Of a stretch of DNA of 64,000 bases, positions 54,518 through 63,111 are shown piece by piece. The stretch's first letter is position 1. Each line of letters opens with the position of its first letter. Origin of the DNA: Shewanella eurypsychrophilus (GTDB lineage: Bacteria > Pseudomonadota > Gammaproteobacteria > Enterobacterales > Shewanellaceae); NCBI RefSeq assembly GCF_007004545.3, contig NZ_CP045503.2:2326501-2390500 (forward strand), given 5' to 3'. The position numbers and the translations under genes are program-made. Under the pieces are notes generated by a model. It saw only the letters and a program-made list of their open reading frames with translations, had not been told where the DNA came from and ran no database searches.

Positions 54518-55042
54518 ATGCAAACAGTAAAGATACCGGTTTCAATCGATCCAATACGTGCGGCCTCGAGTCAGCTTTCTTATGAAGGCCTGATCCCGGG
54601 TAAGCAATTAAAACGGTTGAATGAGTTAAGTGCCGGCGACTGTTCCGATGTGACAGTGTCGTTAGAATGTGGTGAAGATATACAGGGGATAGTCTACCTC
54701 AACGGGAAGGCTGTGACGGAGCTCACTCTGAATTGTCAACGCTGCATGACGCTATTTACCACTGAGGTTACGGTCGACTTCAGTTTCAGTCCTTGTGGCA
54801 ACGAAGCTGAAATCGATGAGCTCCCGGATGCGTATGACCCTATTGAGTGTAATGAAATAGGCGAGGTTCGTCTGCATCAATTGATTGAAGATGAATTGAT
54901 AGTCGCTATGCCTTTAATTCCTATGCATGCTAACGAAAGTTGCGGTAAAGGAGATCAAGATATAGTAGTAGGCGAGATTGAACCTTCTCAAGAGGAGCGT
55001 CCAAATCCGTTTGCAGTGTTAGAAAAACTGAAGAGCAAGTAA
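54518..55042 (+). CDS. yceD: YceD, large-subunit rRNA accumulation protein
   Basis: A 174-residue DUF177 protein (E. coli YceD 173) needed for normal 23S rRNA levels. The start MQTVKIPVSIDPIRAA is the conserved family N-terminus. The zinc-like CQRC motif is in LNCQRCMTLF, followed by EAYEPIEVNE-like DAYDPIECNEIGE and the C-terminal PNPFAVLEKLK. It leads an operon with rpmF 17 bp downstream. The promoter is so close that the mRNA should be leaderless or nearly so. Confidence 0.94.
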   Translation: MQTVKIPVSIDPIRAASSQLSYEGLIPGKQLKRLNELSAGDCSDVTVSLECGEDIQGIVYLNGKAVTELTLNCQRCMTLFTTEVTVDFSFSPCGNEAEIDELPDAYDPIECNEIGEVRLHQLIEDELIVAMPLIPMHANESCGKGDQDIVVGEIEPSQEERPNPFAVLEKLKSK

Positions 55043-55059
55043 CCTAGGAGACAGGTCAA

Positions 55060-55230
55060 ATGGCTGTACAAAAGAATAAAAAATCTCGTTCAAAGCGCGG
55101 AATGCGCCGTTCACATGATTCATTGAGCACTCCTCAATTATCAATAGACGCAACGAGTGGTGAATTACATCTACGTCATAACGTGACTGCAGATGGTTTT
55201 TACCGTGGTCAGAAGGTTATCAACAAGTAA
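55060..55230 (+). CDS. rpmF: 50S ribosomal protein L32
   Basis: A 56-residue ribosomal protein, [19 protein letters not shown] at the start and ending KVINK, with the usual TADGFYRG block. The zinc-binding Cys of some L32 forms are absent, as in other gammaproteobacteria. AGGAG precedes the ATG. It lies between yceD and plsX, the normal bacterial order linking ribosome and lipid synthesis. Confidence 0.98.
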   Translation: MAVQKNKKSRSKRGMRRSHDSLSTPQLSIDATSGELHLRHNVTADGFYRGQKVINK

Positions 55231-55244
55231 TTGTTGTTAACTAA

Positions 55245-56273
55245 ATGACTAATCTGACGCTCGCGTTAGATGCGATGGGGGGCGACCATGGTCCCCACAT
55301 CACAGTGCCTGCAACCCTGCAGGCACTGCGTTTATCCCCTTTTCTTGACGTTATCCTTGTTGGTAATGAAGCTGAAATATTGCCTCACCTTTCTCAAGTC
55401 GCACCCAGTGTAAGAAACAGAATCGAAATTTTGCATACGATGGAAGTCGTCAGCATGTCCGATCGACCTGTTTATGCCCTAAGAAATCGTAAACAAAGTT
55501 CCATGAGATTAGCCATTGAGCTGGTTAGAGATGGAAAAGCGCAGGCTTGCTTAAGTGCAGGTAATACTGGCGCATTAATGGCAATGTCAAAAGTCTTGTT
55601 AAAGACTCTACCTGGTATCGATCGCCCAGCGCTAGTAAGCTGCCTACCTGCTATTAATAATACGCCTGTGTATTTACTCGATCTTGGCGCTAATGTTTCT
55701 TGTTGTTCTGAGACTTTATTTCAATTTGCCGTTATGGGCTCGGTGCTTTGTGAAGCGGTAGATAAGAACCCGTCACCTAAGGTGGCACTTCTTAATGTCG
55801 GTATTGAAGAGATAAAAGGTAATGATCAGGTACAGCAAGCTGGCCGGTTACTACACCAAAGTCCTCAACTCAATTATGTTGGCTTTATAGAAGGTAATGA
55901 TCTATTTTCGGGCGAGGTTGATGTTATCGTTTGTGACGGTTTTGTCGGAAATATCACCTTAAAAACCTCTGAAGGTATTGCTCGATTATTAGTGCACCAG
56001 TTAGAGAAAGGACTGAAGAAAGGATTTTTTGTTCGATTAATGGCCAAATTAATCGCCCCTCGCATACATTCTGTACTAAATCAGATGAACCCCGACCACT
56101 ACAATGGGGCAAGTTTGATAGGATTACGCGGAATTGTTGTGAAAAGTCATGGAAGTGCTGATGAGTCCGCATATTTACAAGCGATTAATCTAGCAGTGAC
56201 AGAGGCACAACGTCGGCTCCCTAAGATGATTGAAGAACGTCTTGAGTCGATTCTTTTAGACATTAATAACTGA
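55245..56273 (+). CDS. plsX: phosphate acyltransferase PlsX
   Basis: A 342-residue peripheral membrane enzyme that turns acyl-ACP into acyl-phosphate, the first step of phospholipid synthesis. Signature [12 protein letters not shown] at the N-terminus, then [10 protein letters not shown] and [13 protein letters not shown]. No Shine-Dalgarno precedes the ATG (only TTGTTGTTAACTAA after the rpmF stop), so it may depend on coupling to rpmF translation 14 bp upstream. Confidence 0.97.
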   Translation: MTNLTLALDAMGGDHGPHITVPATLQALRLSPFLDVILVGNEAEILPHLSQVAPSVRNRIEILHTMEVVSMSDRPVYALRNRKQSSMRLAIELVRDGKAQACLSAGNTGALMAMSKVLLKTLPGIDRPALVSCLPAINNTPVYLLDLGANVSCCSETLFQFAVMGSVLCEAVDKNPSPKVALLNVGIEEIKGNDQVQQAGRLLHQSPQLNYVGFIEGNDLFSGEVDVIVCDGFVGNITLKTSEGIARLLVHQLEKGLKKGFFVRLMAKLIAPRIHSVLNQMNPDHYNGASLIGLRGIVVKSHGSADESAYLQAINLAVTEAQRRLPKMIEERLESILLDINN

Positions 56274-56283
56274 TATTTCCTTT

Positions 56284-57243
56284 ATGCATACAAAAATTCT
56301 TGGAACTGGTAGCTATCTACCAGAACAGGTGCGTAGCAATTCCGATCTGGAACAGATGGTTGAAACCACTGATCAGTGGATTGTTGAACGTACAGGTATT
56401 TCAGAACGCCGAATAGCTGCGTCTGATGAAACAGTGTCGACCATGGGCTATCTAGCTGCACTCAAAGCCCTTGAGATGGCTGGAATAGAGGCAACAGATC
56501 TCGACATGATAGTCTGTGGTACGACGAGCGCGAGTAACGCTTTTCCTGCTGCGGCATGCGAAATACAAGCCATGCTGGGAGTACATACTATTCCGGCATT
56601 TGATATAGCGGCTGCATGCTCAGGATTCGTTTACGCACTTTCAATTGCTGATCAATATGTAAAAACGGGTGCAGCCAAAAAAGTCTTAGTCATTGGTGCA
56701 GACGTGCTATCACGTCTGTGTCAGCCTGATGATCGCAGTACCATCATCTTATTTGGTGATGGGGCAGGTGCGGCAGTGATTGGTGCTTCGAATGAACCAG
56801 GTATCATCTCTACCCATATCTATGCCGATGGCCGTCAAGGCGATCTACTTAAATGCTCTTTCCCGCCTCGTGCGGGTGAATCTTCTGAAGCCATGGGTTA
56901 CATGACCATGAAAGGCAATGATGTATTCAAGGTCGCCGTGACTAAGCTTGCCCATGTGGTGACAGAAACCTTAAGGATTAATCAGATTGATAAGTCTGAA
57001 ATCGACTGGTTGGTTCCCCATCAAGCAAACTTCAGGATCATCAAGGCCACAGCAAAGAAGCTCAATATGAGTTTAGATAAAGTGGTATTGACCTTAGCCA
57101 AGCATGGTAATACTTCAGCAGCCTCGGTGCCTATTGCTATGGATGAAGCCGTTCGTGATGGCCGCATTCAGCGTGGACAGCTTATTTTGCTCGAAGCCTT
57201 TGGCGCTGGCTTTGCCTGGGGCAGTGCACTGGTCCGCTTTTAA
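56284..57243 (+). CDS. fabH: beta-ketoacyl-ACP synthase III
   Basis: A 319-residue initiating condensing enzyme, joining acetyl-CoA and malonyl-ACP. Catalytic Cys112 (AAACSGF), His near 246 (VPHQANFRI) and Asn near 276 ([11 protein letters not shown]) match the E. coli triad (C112, H244, N274). It begins 10 bp after plsX. A perfect 13-bp hairpin separates it from fabD. Confidence 0.98.
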   Translation: MHTKILGTGSYLPEQVRSNSDLEQMVETTDQWIVERTGISERRIAASDETVSTMGYLAALKALEMAGIEATDLDMIVCGTTSASNAFPAAACEIQAMLGVHTIPAFDIAAACSGFVYALSIADQYVKTGAAKKVLVIGADVLSRLCQPDDRSTIILFGDGAGAAVIGASNEPGIISTHIYADGRQGDLLKCSFPPRAGESSEAMGYMTMKGNDVFKVAVTKLAHVVTETLRINQIDKSEIDWLVPHQANFRIIKATAKKLNMSLDKVVLTLAKHGNTSAASVPIAMDEAVRDGRIQRGQLILLEAFGAGFAWGSALVRF

Positions 57244-57247
57244 TTTG

Positions 57248-57280
57248 GTTTAAAACAGGCGAGTAAAGCCTGTTTTAAAC
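57248..57280 (+). terminator. 13-bp hairpin between fabH and fabD
   Basis: GTTTAAAACAGGC (57248-57260), loop GAGTAAA, GCCTGTTTTAAAC (57268-57280), all 13 pairs perfect. It lies inside the operon, 38 bp before fabD. The 3' arm holds TTTT within the stem but no U-run follows, so partial termination, processing or stabilisation are all possible. Confidence 0.55.
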
Positions 57281-57317
57281 ATCAAGATTATTTTATGAAT
57301 TGTCATAGGTAAATATT

Positions 57318-58244
57318 ATGGAAAACTCAGCTTTCATTTTTCCTGGCCAAGGCTCTCAAGCCATTGGCATGTTGGCCGAACTTGCTGCCGAGCACGATAT
57401 CATAGCGCAAACCTTTTCTCAGGCAAGTGATGTATTAGGTTATGATCTGTGGGAACTTGTGCAACAAGGCCCTGTTGAAACGCTCAATGAAACTGATAAG
57501 ACACAGCCTGCACTATTAACTGCAAGTGTGGCTATTTGGCGTGCTTTCAAAGCCAGTGGTAAGACTCTGCCTAAAATTATGGCGGGTCACAGCTTAGGTG
57601 AATATTCAGCTTTGGTTTGTGCGGGCGTGATGGAGTTTACCGATGCGGTCAAACTCGTCGAGCTGCGTGGTCAATTAATGCAGCAAGCGGTGCCTGCTGG
57701 TACCGGTGCCATGTTTGCAATTATCGGCTTGGATAATGATGCTATCGCTAAGGCGTGTGAAGATGCAGCCCAAGGCGAAGTCGTTAGTCCGGTCAATTAT
57801 AATAGTCCGGGCCAGGTGGTTATCGCTGGTAGCAAAGCTGCGGTTGAACGCGCCGCTGTATTATGTAAGGAGGCGGGGGCTAAGATGGCGGTCGCACTGC
57901 CTGTTAGTGTACCGTCCCATTGTGAGTTGATGCGTCCGGCTGCAGAAAAACTAGCACTCGCTCTTGAAAGTGTTGAGTTTAAAACACCGCAAATAACCGT
58001 CATCAATAATGTGGATGTAGCAAGCCCTGAGTCTGCTGCTGATATTAAGGATGCCTTGGTACGTCAACTCTATTGTCCCGTGCTCTGGTCTGAGACGGTC
58101 AAGGCCATCTCGGAGCAAGGGATCACCAGTTTGTTTGAGATGGGCCCCGGCAAAGTATTAACCGGTCTAGCGAAACGTATCGACCGTTCGCTAACTGCGA
58201 AAGTGGTCAACGATGTGGCATCTCTTGCCGCATTGACCGAATAG
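57318..58244 (+). CDS. fabD: malonyl-CoA:ACP transacylase
   Basis: A 308-residue enzyme that loads malonate onto acyl carrier protein. FPGQGSQ at the N-terminus, nucleophile Ser92 in GHSLGEYSAL (same number as E. coli), the arginine in ELRGQLMQ and the histidine in VPSHCELM. It is followed 9 bp later by fabG. Confidence 0.98.
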   Translation: MENSAFIFPGQGSQAIGMLAELAAEHDIIAQTFSQASDVLGYDLWELVQQGPVETLNETDKTQPALLTASVAIWRAFKASGKTLPKIMAGHSLGEYSALVCAGVMEFTDAVKLVELRGQLMQQAVPAGTGAMFAIIGLDNDAIAKACEDAAQGEVVSPVNYNSPGQVVIAGSKAAVERAAVLCKEAGAKMAVALPVSVPSHCELMRPAAEKLALALESVEFKTPQITVINNVDVASPESAADIKDALVRQLYCPVLWSETVKAISEQGITSLFEMGPGKVLTGLAKRIDRSLTAKVVNDVASLAALTE

Positions 58245-58253
58245 GAGATTGTA

Positions 58254-59000
58254 ATGAGCGTAACAATAGATTTAACCGGAAAAGTGGCACTGGTTACCGG
58301 TGCGAGTCGTGGTATTGGACGTGCAGTCGCTGAAACACTTGTTTCAGCTGGTGCGACGGTTGTTGGTACTGCGACCAGCGAACGAGGTGCTGCGGCTATC
58401 CAGGAATATTTAGGGGATAATGGTTTCGGGTTAGTCCTTAATGTTACAGACGCAGACTCTGTTGCTGAATTATTCTCAACCATTAAAGAAAAAGTGGGTG
58501 ATGTCAGTATTCTGGTCAATAATGCCGGTATTACTCGAGATAACTTATTAATGCGCATGAAGGAAGATGAATGGAGCGATATCATAGATACTAACCTAAC
58601 GTCGATCTTCAGAACGTCAAAAGCGGTTATGCGCCCTATGATGAAAAAACGTCATGGACGCATCATTAATATAGGTTCAGTTGTAGGTTCTATGGGCAAT
58701 CCCGGTCAGACAAACTATTGCGCGGCTAAAGCGGGTTTACTTGGATTTACAAAATCTCTTGCAAAGGAGGTTGCATCTCGTCAAATAACAGTGAATGCTA
58801 TTGCTCCTGGATTTATCCAGACTGATATGACCGATGGACTTACTGAAGAACAGCAACAAGCTATCATGTCGCAGGTGCCAATGGAGCGATTGGGTCAGGC
58901 TCAAGAGATAGCGAATACTGTACTATTTTTGGCATCTGATTCAGCGGCCTATATCACAGGTGAGACTATCCACGTGAATGGTGGCATGTACATGGCGTAG
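58254..59000 (+). CDS. fabG: 3-oxoacyl-ACP reductase
   Basis: A 248-residue NADPH-dependent short-chain dehydrogenase that reduces 3-ketoacyl-ACP. Cofactor motif TGASRGIGRA, NNAGITRD, catalytic Ser in INIGSVVGS and YxxxK (YCAAK). The C-terminal GETIHVNGGMYM is the standard ending. Followed by a 268-bp gap before acpP. Confidence 0.98.
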   Translation: MSVTIDLTGKVALVTGASRGIGRAVAETLVSAGATVVGTATSERGAAAIQEYLGDNGFGLVLNVTDADSVAELFSTIKEKVGDVSILVNNAGITRDNLLMRMKEDEWSDIIDTNLTSIFRTSKAVMRPMMKKRHGRIINIGSVVGSMGNPGQTNYCAAKAGLLGFTKSLAKEVASRQITVNAIAPGFIQTDMTDGLTEEQQQAIMSQVPMERLGQAQEIANTVLFLASDSAAYITGETIHVNGGMYMA

Positions 59001-59268
59001 GTGTTATAGCCTTATTCGAACATGTGACATTGTTACATCACTGAATAGGGATCACCGAAACTCTATTGGCCAAAGCTGATTTGGCTTAGGGTGATTATAA
59101 TTTTTTTGAGGTAAGTGGTGTTTTTAGCAGCTATCTATTGATGATCGGCATCAAGATATGCATACTTTCGTGGTTAGACCACAAAAGTTAAGCTTGCATT
59201 GTTAGCCAAATTGAATAAACTACTCGCAATCTTGCGCAAGTGCGTAATTTGAATAGGAAAGAAAACTA

Positions 59269-59502
59269 ATGAGCAACATCGAAGAACGTGTAAAGAAAAT
59301 CATTATTGAGCAACTAGGTGTTAAAGAAGAGGACGTTAAGTCTGCTGCATCTTTCGTTGACGACTTGGGTGCAGATTCTCTGGACACGGTTGAGTTGGTT
59401 ATGGCTCTAGAAGAAGAGTTTGACACCGAGATCCCTGATGAAGAAGCTGAAAAGATCACTACTGTTCAAGCAGCAGTTGATTACGTTTCAAAGAATCAGT
59501 AA
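59269..59502 (+). CDS. acpP: acyl carrier protein
   Basis: A 77-residue, highly acidic four-helix protein carrying growing acyl chains on phosphopantetheine at Ser37 in GADSLDTVE. Upstream AGGAAAG gives a good ribosome site. A 268-bp gap before it (holding TATAAT at 59096-59101) and a strong terminator after it suggest extra, independent transcription, as expected for such an abundant protein. Confidence 0.99.
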   Translation: MSNIEERVKKIIIEQLGVKEEDVKSAASFVDDLGADSLDTVELVMALEEEFDTEIPDEEAEKITTVQAAVDYVSKNQ

Positions 59503-59516
59503 TCCTGAATTCTAGA

Positions 59517-59548
59517 AAACAGGCAGCATTTATGCTGCCTGTTTTTGT
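59517..59548 (+). terminator. acpP terminator
   Basis: ACAGGCAGCA (59519-59528), loop TTTA, TGCTGCCTGT (59533-59542), then TTTTG. It separates acpP from fabF. Confidence 0.92.
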
Positions 59549-59671
59549 TTCTGGCTATTGGAAATCGCGTGTTCCCATCACTACTACTTTCATTTTCTAA
59601 CAGTTCAGAACTAAAATAAGATGCATGTATCCATGCTTCACTCCTATTTAACTCAGTAAAAAGGTGACAAC

Positions 59672-60910
59672 GTGTCTAAACGTCGTGTAGTCGTAACCGG
59701 TCTTGGTTTAGTCAGTCCTGTAGGCAATACCGTAGATTCAACCTGGAAAGCGTTAGTTTCTGGTCAAAGCGGAATAGCCCCAATCACTAAATTTGATGCG
59801 AGTGAGTTTACCACTCGTTTCAGTGGTTCAGTCAAAGATTTTGATGTGGAGCTTTATCTGACAAGAAAAGATGCGCGTAAGATGGATCTGTTTATCCAGT
59901 ACGGTATGGCGGCGGGGATTCAAGCCGTAGAAGATGCGGGCATCGATATGAATAAACTCGATCCGGCACGCATCGGCACAGCCATTGGCGCCGGCATGGG
60001 TGGGCTGAGACTCATCGAACAGGGCCACGCTGCTTTAACTAAAGGCGGTCCGCGTAAAATTTCTCCTTTCTTTGTTCCTAGTACCATCATCAACATGATT
60101 TCGGGTCACTTATCGATTAAGTATGGCTTGAAAGGGCCAAACTTTGCCGTGACCACAGCTTGTACTACCGGTGTGCATAACATAGGTTTTGCGGCTCGTA
60201 CCATCGCCTATGGTGATGCTGATATCATGGTCGCTGGCGGCGCCGAAGATGTGACTTGTCCTTTAGGGGTGGGTGGCTTTGCTTCTGCTAAGGCGTTGTC
60301 GACACGCAACGATGATCCTCAGGCGGCGAGTCGTCCTTGGGATAAAGATAGAGATGGCTTCGTTATTGGTGATGGAGCTGGTGTCATGGTCATGGAAGAG
60401 TATGAGCATGCTAAGGCTCGTGGTGCCACCATTTATGGTGAGCTAGTAGGCTTTGGTATGAGTGGAGATGCATTTCATATGACATCACCGCCAGCAGACG
60501 GTGCTGGCGCTGCGGCTGCCATGGTTAACGCCATTAATGATGCAAAGATAGCAAAAGAGCTTGTTGGCTATATTAATGCACATGGTACTTCGACACCTAC
60601 AGGGGATATAGCTGAAGCTGCAGCAGTTAAGGCTGCTTTTGGTGCTCATGCTTACGATCTCACTGTCAGCTCGACTAAGTCAATGACCGGTCATTTGCTT
60701 GGCGCTGCGGGTTCAGTTGAAGCTATCATCACTCTTTTGGCCCTTAGAGACCAAGTTGTGCCGCCGACATTGAACTTAGATAATCCAGACGAAGGGTGCG
60801 ATCTCGATTTTGTGCCTCACACGGCGCGGGATCAGAAGTTTGAGTATGCATTATGTAATTCATTTGGCTTCGGCGGAACCAACGGTTCTCTGCTGTTCAA
60901 GAAAAGCTAA
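59672..60910 (+). CDS. fabF: beta-ketoacyl-ACP synthase II
   Basis: A 412-residue elongating condensing enzyme, which also sets temperature-dependent unsaturation. Catalytic Cys about 164 in [11 protein letters not shown], His in [11 protein letters not shown] and the second His in [17 protein letters not shown] start at 59672 with AAAAAGGTG ahead. Its own terminator at 60955-60978 ends the cluster; pabC, its usual follower in enterics, is elsewhere in the window. Confidence 0.98.
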   Translation: MSKRRVVVTGLGLVSPVGNTVDSTWKALVSGQSGIAPITKFDASEFTTRFSGSVKDFDVELYLTRKDARKMDLFIQYGMAAGIQAVEDAGIDMNKLDPARIGTAIGAGMGGLRLIEQGHAALTKGGPRKISPFFVPSTIINMISGHLSIKYGLKGPNFAVTTACTTGVHNIGFAARTIAYGDADIMVAGGAEDVTCPLGVGGFASAKALSTRNDDPQAASRPWDKDRDGFVIGDGAGVMVMEEYEHAKARGATIYGELVGFGMSGDAFHMTSPPADGAGAAAAMVNAINDAKIAKELVGYINAHGTSTPTGDIAEAAAVKAAFGAHAYDLTVSSTKSMTGHLLGAAGSVEAIITLLALRDQVVPPTLNLDNPDEGCDLDFVPHTARDQKFEYALCNSFGFGGTNGSLLFKKS

Positions 60911-60954
60911 CTCTGTCACATAAATTGATCTTTATAAGATGGATAACATTATTC

Positions 60955-60978
60955 AAAAGCGCCTATTGGCGCTTTTTT
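60955..60978 (+). terminator. fabF terminator
   Basis: AGCGCC (60958-60963), loop TATT, GGCGCT (60968-60973), flanked by As and a T-run. Confidence 0.92.
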
Positions 60979-61123
60979 ATTTTGTCCAAATATCGATAAG
61001 AAGAGTCGAGATGAAGCTTAAATTTCCGCAGGATTAAGCTTAGTTCATTCAAGCAAACATCACTTGGAAGCTAAGCCCATTGAGCAGATAATTGTTTCCT
61101 GTAAATTGTTTGTAGGAAATACC

Positions 61124-61492
61124 ATGTTAAATCTTGCCGTCGTCCCTCTAATGCCACTTGTTGGCGCACTAACCGCTAATCTTAGTGAACTTATTCGTGG
61201 CGAAAATAAGTCATTCTTACCGGATCTGGATATTGGCGTGAAAACATTTACCTTAGCTGCCGCTGGCTTTACTGTCGTTTGGTTTGCCTTATTAGTGACG
61301 GCTATTTTTACCGGTGGGGATACCGATACGCTTGCGGGTGTCGAGGTGTTGGGGCTGTTCCTCGCAGGTTTTGCTTTACACTCATGGCTCAAAGGTTCGC
61401 GATTGCTTAGCCCTGGTGTTCAGCTTTGGACCTATCGACTAGCCATTCCGTTTATTCTCGGAGCTTGTCTATTAGTGACTAAACTGGGGTAA
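61124..61492 (+). CDS. small membrane protein of unknown function
   Basis: A 122-residue protein with about four hydrophobic stretches (LAVVPLMPLVGALTANL; FTLAAAGFTVVWFALLVTAIF; VLGLFLAGFALHSWL; LAIPFILGACLLV). I start at ATG 61124 with TAGGAA upstream; the frame is open 20 codons further to a TTG, but that lacks a ribosome site. No family recognised. It stands alone between fabF and the thioesterase gene. Confidence 0.7.
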   Translation: MLNLAVVPLMPLVGALTANLSELIRGENKSFLPDLDIGVKTFTLAAAGFTVVWFALLVTAIFTGGDTDTLAGVEVLGLFLAGFALHSWLKGSRLLSPGVQLWTYRLAIPFILGACLLVTKLG

Positions 61493-61597
61493 ATGCTTTA
61501 TTTTGTTTGATTTAAACTCAAATCATCGATTTTACAGGTACTTTGATCAGGATTTTTGACGTACACTTATTTTAAAGAAAATTGATTTGAGAAAGCT

Positions 61598-62077
61598 ATG
61601 GCTGGTAAAGAGAGAGAGATAACCTTAAGGTTTCTTGCAGAGCCTGCAGATGTAAACTTTGGTGGTAAAGTCCATGGCGGGGCCGTAATGAAATGGATCG
61701 ATCTGGCAGCTTACGCTTGTGCTGCAGGTTGGAGTGGTAAATATTGTATCACGGCCTACGCGGGCGGTATTCGCTTCGTGAAACCGATCCAGGTGGGCAA
61801 TATTGTAGAAACCAGCGCAAAAGTGATCTACACAGGTCGCTCATCCATGCACTTAGGCATAGACGTTAAAGCGGGAGATCCTAAGAATCCCGAGCGACAC
61901 TTGACCACACACTGTATCGTGATCATGGTGGCCGTGGATGATACGGGGAATCCGACTGAAGTCCCTGAATGGGTGCCTGAGAGCGAGTATGATATCAAGC
62001 TACGAGACTCTGCAATTCGTTTGATGGAGATGCGCAAGAAAATCGGCGCTGAGATGGAAGCGCATGTGACGACATAG
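61598..62077 (+). CDS. acyl-CoA thioesterase (hotdog fold, YciA/cytosolic thioesterase-like)
   Basis: A 159-residue hotdog-fold hydrolase that cleaves acyl-CoA to fatty acid and CoA. The hallmark is NFGGKVHGGAVMKWIDLAAYACA (helix with Asp), then ITAYAGGIRFVKPIQVGNIVE. Single-domain form, probably a hexamer. Placement next to lipid synthesis genes is suggestive but it has its own terminator. Confidence 0.9.
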   Translation: MAGKEREITLRFLAEPADVNFGGKVHGGAVMKWIDLAAYACAAGWSGKYCITAYAGGIRFVKPIQVGNIVETSAKVIYTGRSSMHLGIDVKAGDPKNPERHLTTHCIVIMVAVDDTGNPTEVPEWVPESEYDIKLRDSAIRLMEMRKKIGAEMEAHVTT

Positions 62078-62087
62078 AATATATGAT

Positions 62088-62118
62088 TAAAACAGGCACC
62101 TTTTTGGGTGCCTTTTTT
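62088..62118 (+). terminator. thioesterase gene terminator
   Basis: GGCACC (62095-62100), loop TTTTTG, GGTGCC (62107-62112), then six Ts. Confidence 0.9.
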
Positions 62119-62152
62119 ATACCTGTCTTTAAAATAATCATTAGGAAGTGAG

Positions 62153-63028
62153 ATGGCGAAACTAGCATTTATCGGATTAGGGGTGATGGGCTATCCCATG
62201 GCGGGACATTTGGTTAAGTCTGGTCATGAGGTTACCGTTTACAATCGTACTGAACAGAAAGCTCGAAATTGGGTCGCTGAATTTGGTGGTAAGTGTCTGC
62301 TTACCCCTAAACTTGCCGCTCAGGGACAAGATATGGTGTTTATCTGTGTTGGCAATGATGACGATCTCAGACAAGTCACCTTAGGTGAAGATGGGGCTCT
62401 ACAGGGCATGAACGCTGGCACAATCTTGGTCGATCATACAACTGCATCCGCCGATATTGCCAGAGAGATAGGCGCCATTGCAGCCAAAGCAGGCATAGGC
62501 TTTCTCGATGCGCCAGTTTCTGGTGGACAGGCTGGTGCAGAAAATGGCGTGTTGACTGTGATGGCGGGTGGGGGTGAAGCTGATTTCTCCCGGGCTGTGC
62601 CTATCATTAACGCATATTCTCGTTGTGTAGAGCGATTAGGTGAAATCGGGGCCGGTCAGTTGACTAAAATGGTTAATCAAATATGTATCGCAGGTGTGGT
62701 ACAAGGCCTAGCTGAAGGACTGCACTTTGCTCGCAGTGCCGGACTCGACGGTGAAAAAGTCATTGAGGTGATCAGCAAGGGGGCTGCACAATCTTGGCAG
62801 ATGGAAAACCGTTATCAAACCATGTGGCAAGGAGAATACAATCTTGGCTTTGCTGTCGATTGGATGAGAAAAGATCTCAATATTGCCCTGAATGAAGCGA
62901 GAAAAAATGGCTCTCATTTACCTTTGACAGCACTGGTGGATCAGTTTTATTCAGAAGTTCAGGCAATTGGTGGCAGTAGATGGGATACCTCGAGCCTGCT
63001 GGCTAAGCTGGAAAGAAATCGTAAATAA
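62153..63028 (+). CDS. NAD(P)-dependent beta-hydroxyacid dehydrogenase family protein
   Basis: A 291-residue oxidoreductase of the 3-hydroxyisobutyrate dehydrogenase / tartronate semialdehyde reductase / 6PGDH-like class. Dinucleotide motif FIGLGVMGYPMAGHL, substrate motif DAPVSGGQAGAENG and catalytic Lys in GQLTKMVNQICIAG. The YNRT after the second strand favours NADP(H) (inference). It could be a glyoxylate/succinate semialdehyde reductase; the substrate is uncertain. Confidence 0.9.
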   Translation: MAKLAFIGLGVMGYPMAGHLVKSGHEVTVYNRTEQKARNWVAEFGGKCLLTPKLAAQGQDMVFICVGNDDDLRQVTLGEDGALQGMNAGTILVDHTTASADIAREIGAIAAKAGIGFLDAPVSGGQAGAENGVLTVMAGGGEADFSRAVPIINAYSRCVERLGEIGAGQLTKMVNQICIAGVVQGLAEGLHFARSAGLDGEKVIEVISKGAAQSWQMENRYQTMWQGEYNLGFAVDWMRKDLNIALNEARKNGSHLPLTALVDQFYSEVQAIGGSRWDTSSLLAKLERNRK

Positions 63029-63061
63029 TTCACTCTCGTATCGGTTTAAAAAGGTACCGAC

Positions 63062-63096
63062 ATAAAAAAGGACTGAAATATCAGTCCTTTTTTATT
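63062..63096. terminator. bidirectional terminator between the dehydrogenase gene and cdd
   Basis: GGACTGA (63070-63076), loop AATA, TCAGTCC (63081-63087), A-run before and T-run after, between convergent genes. Confidence 0.94.
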
Positions 63097-63111
63097 GGAG
63101 TATTGATAGGT

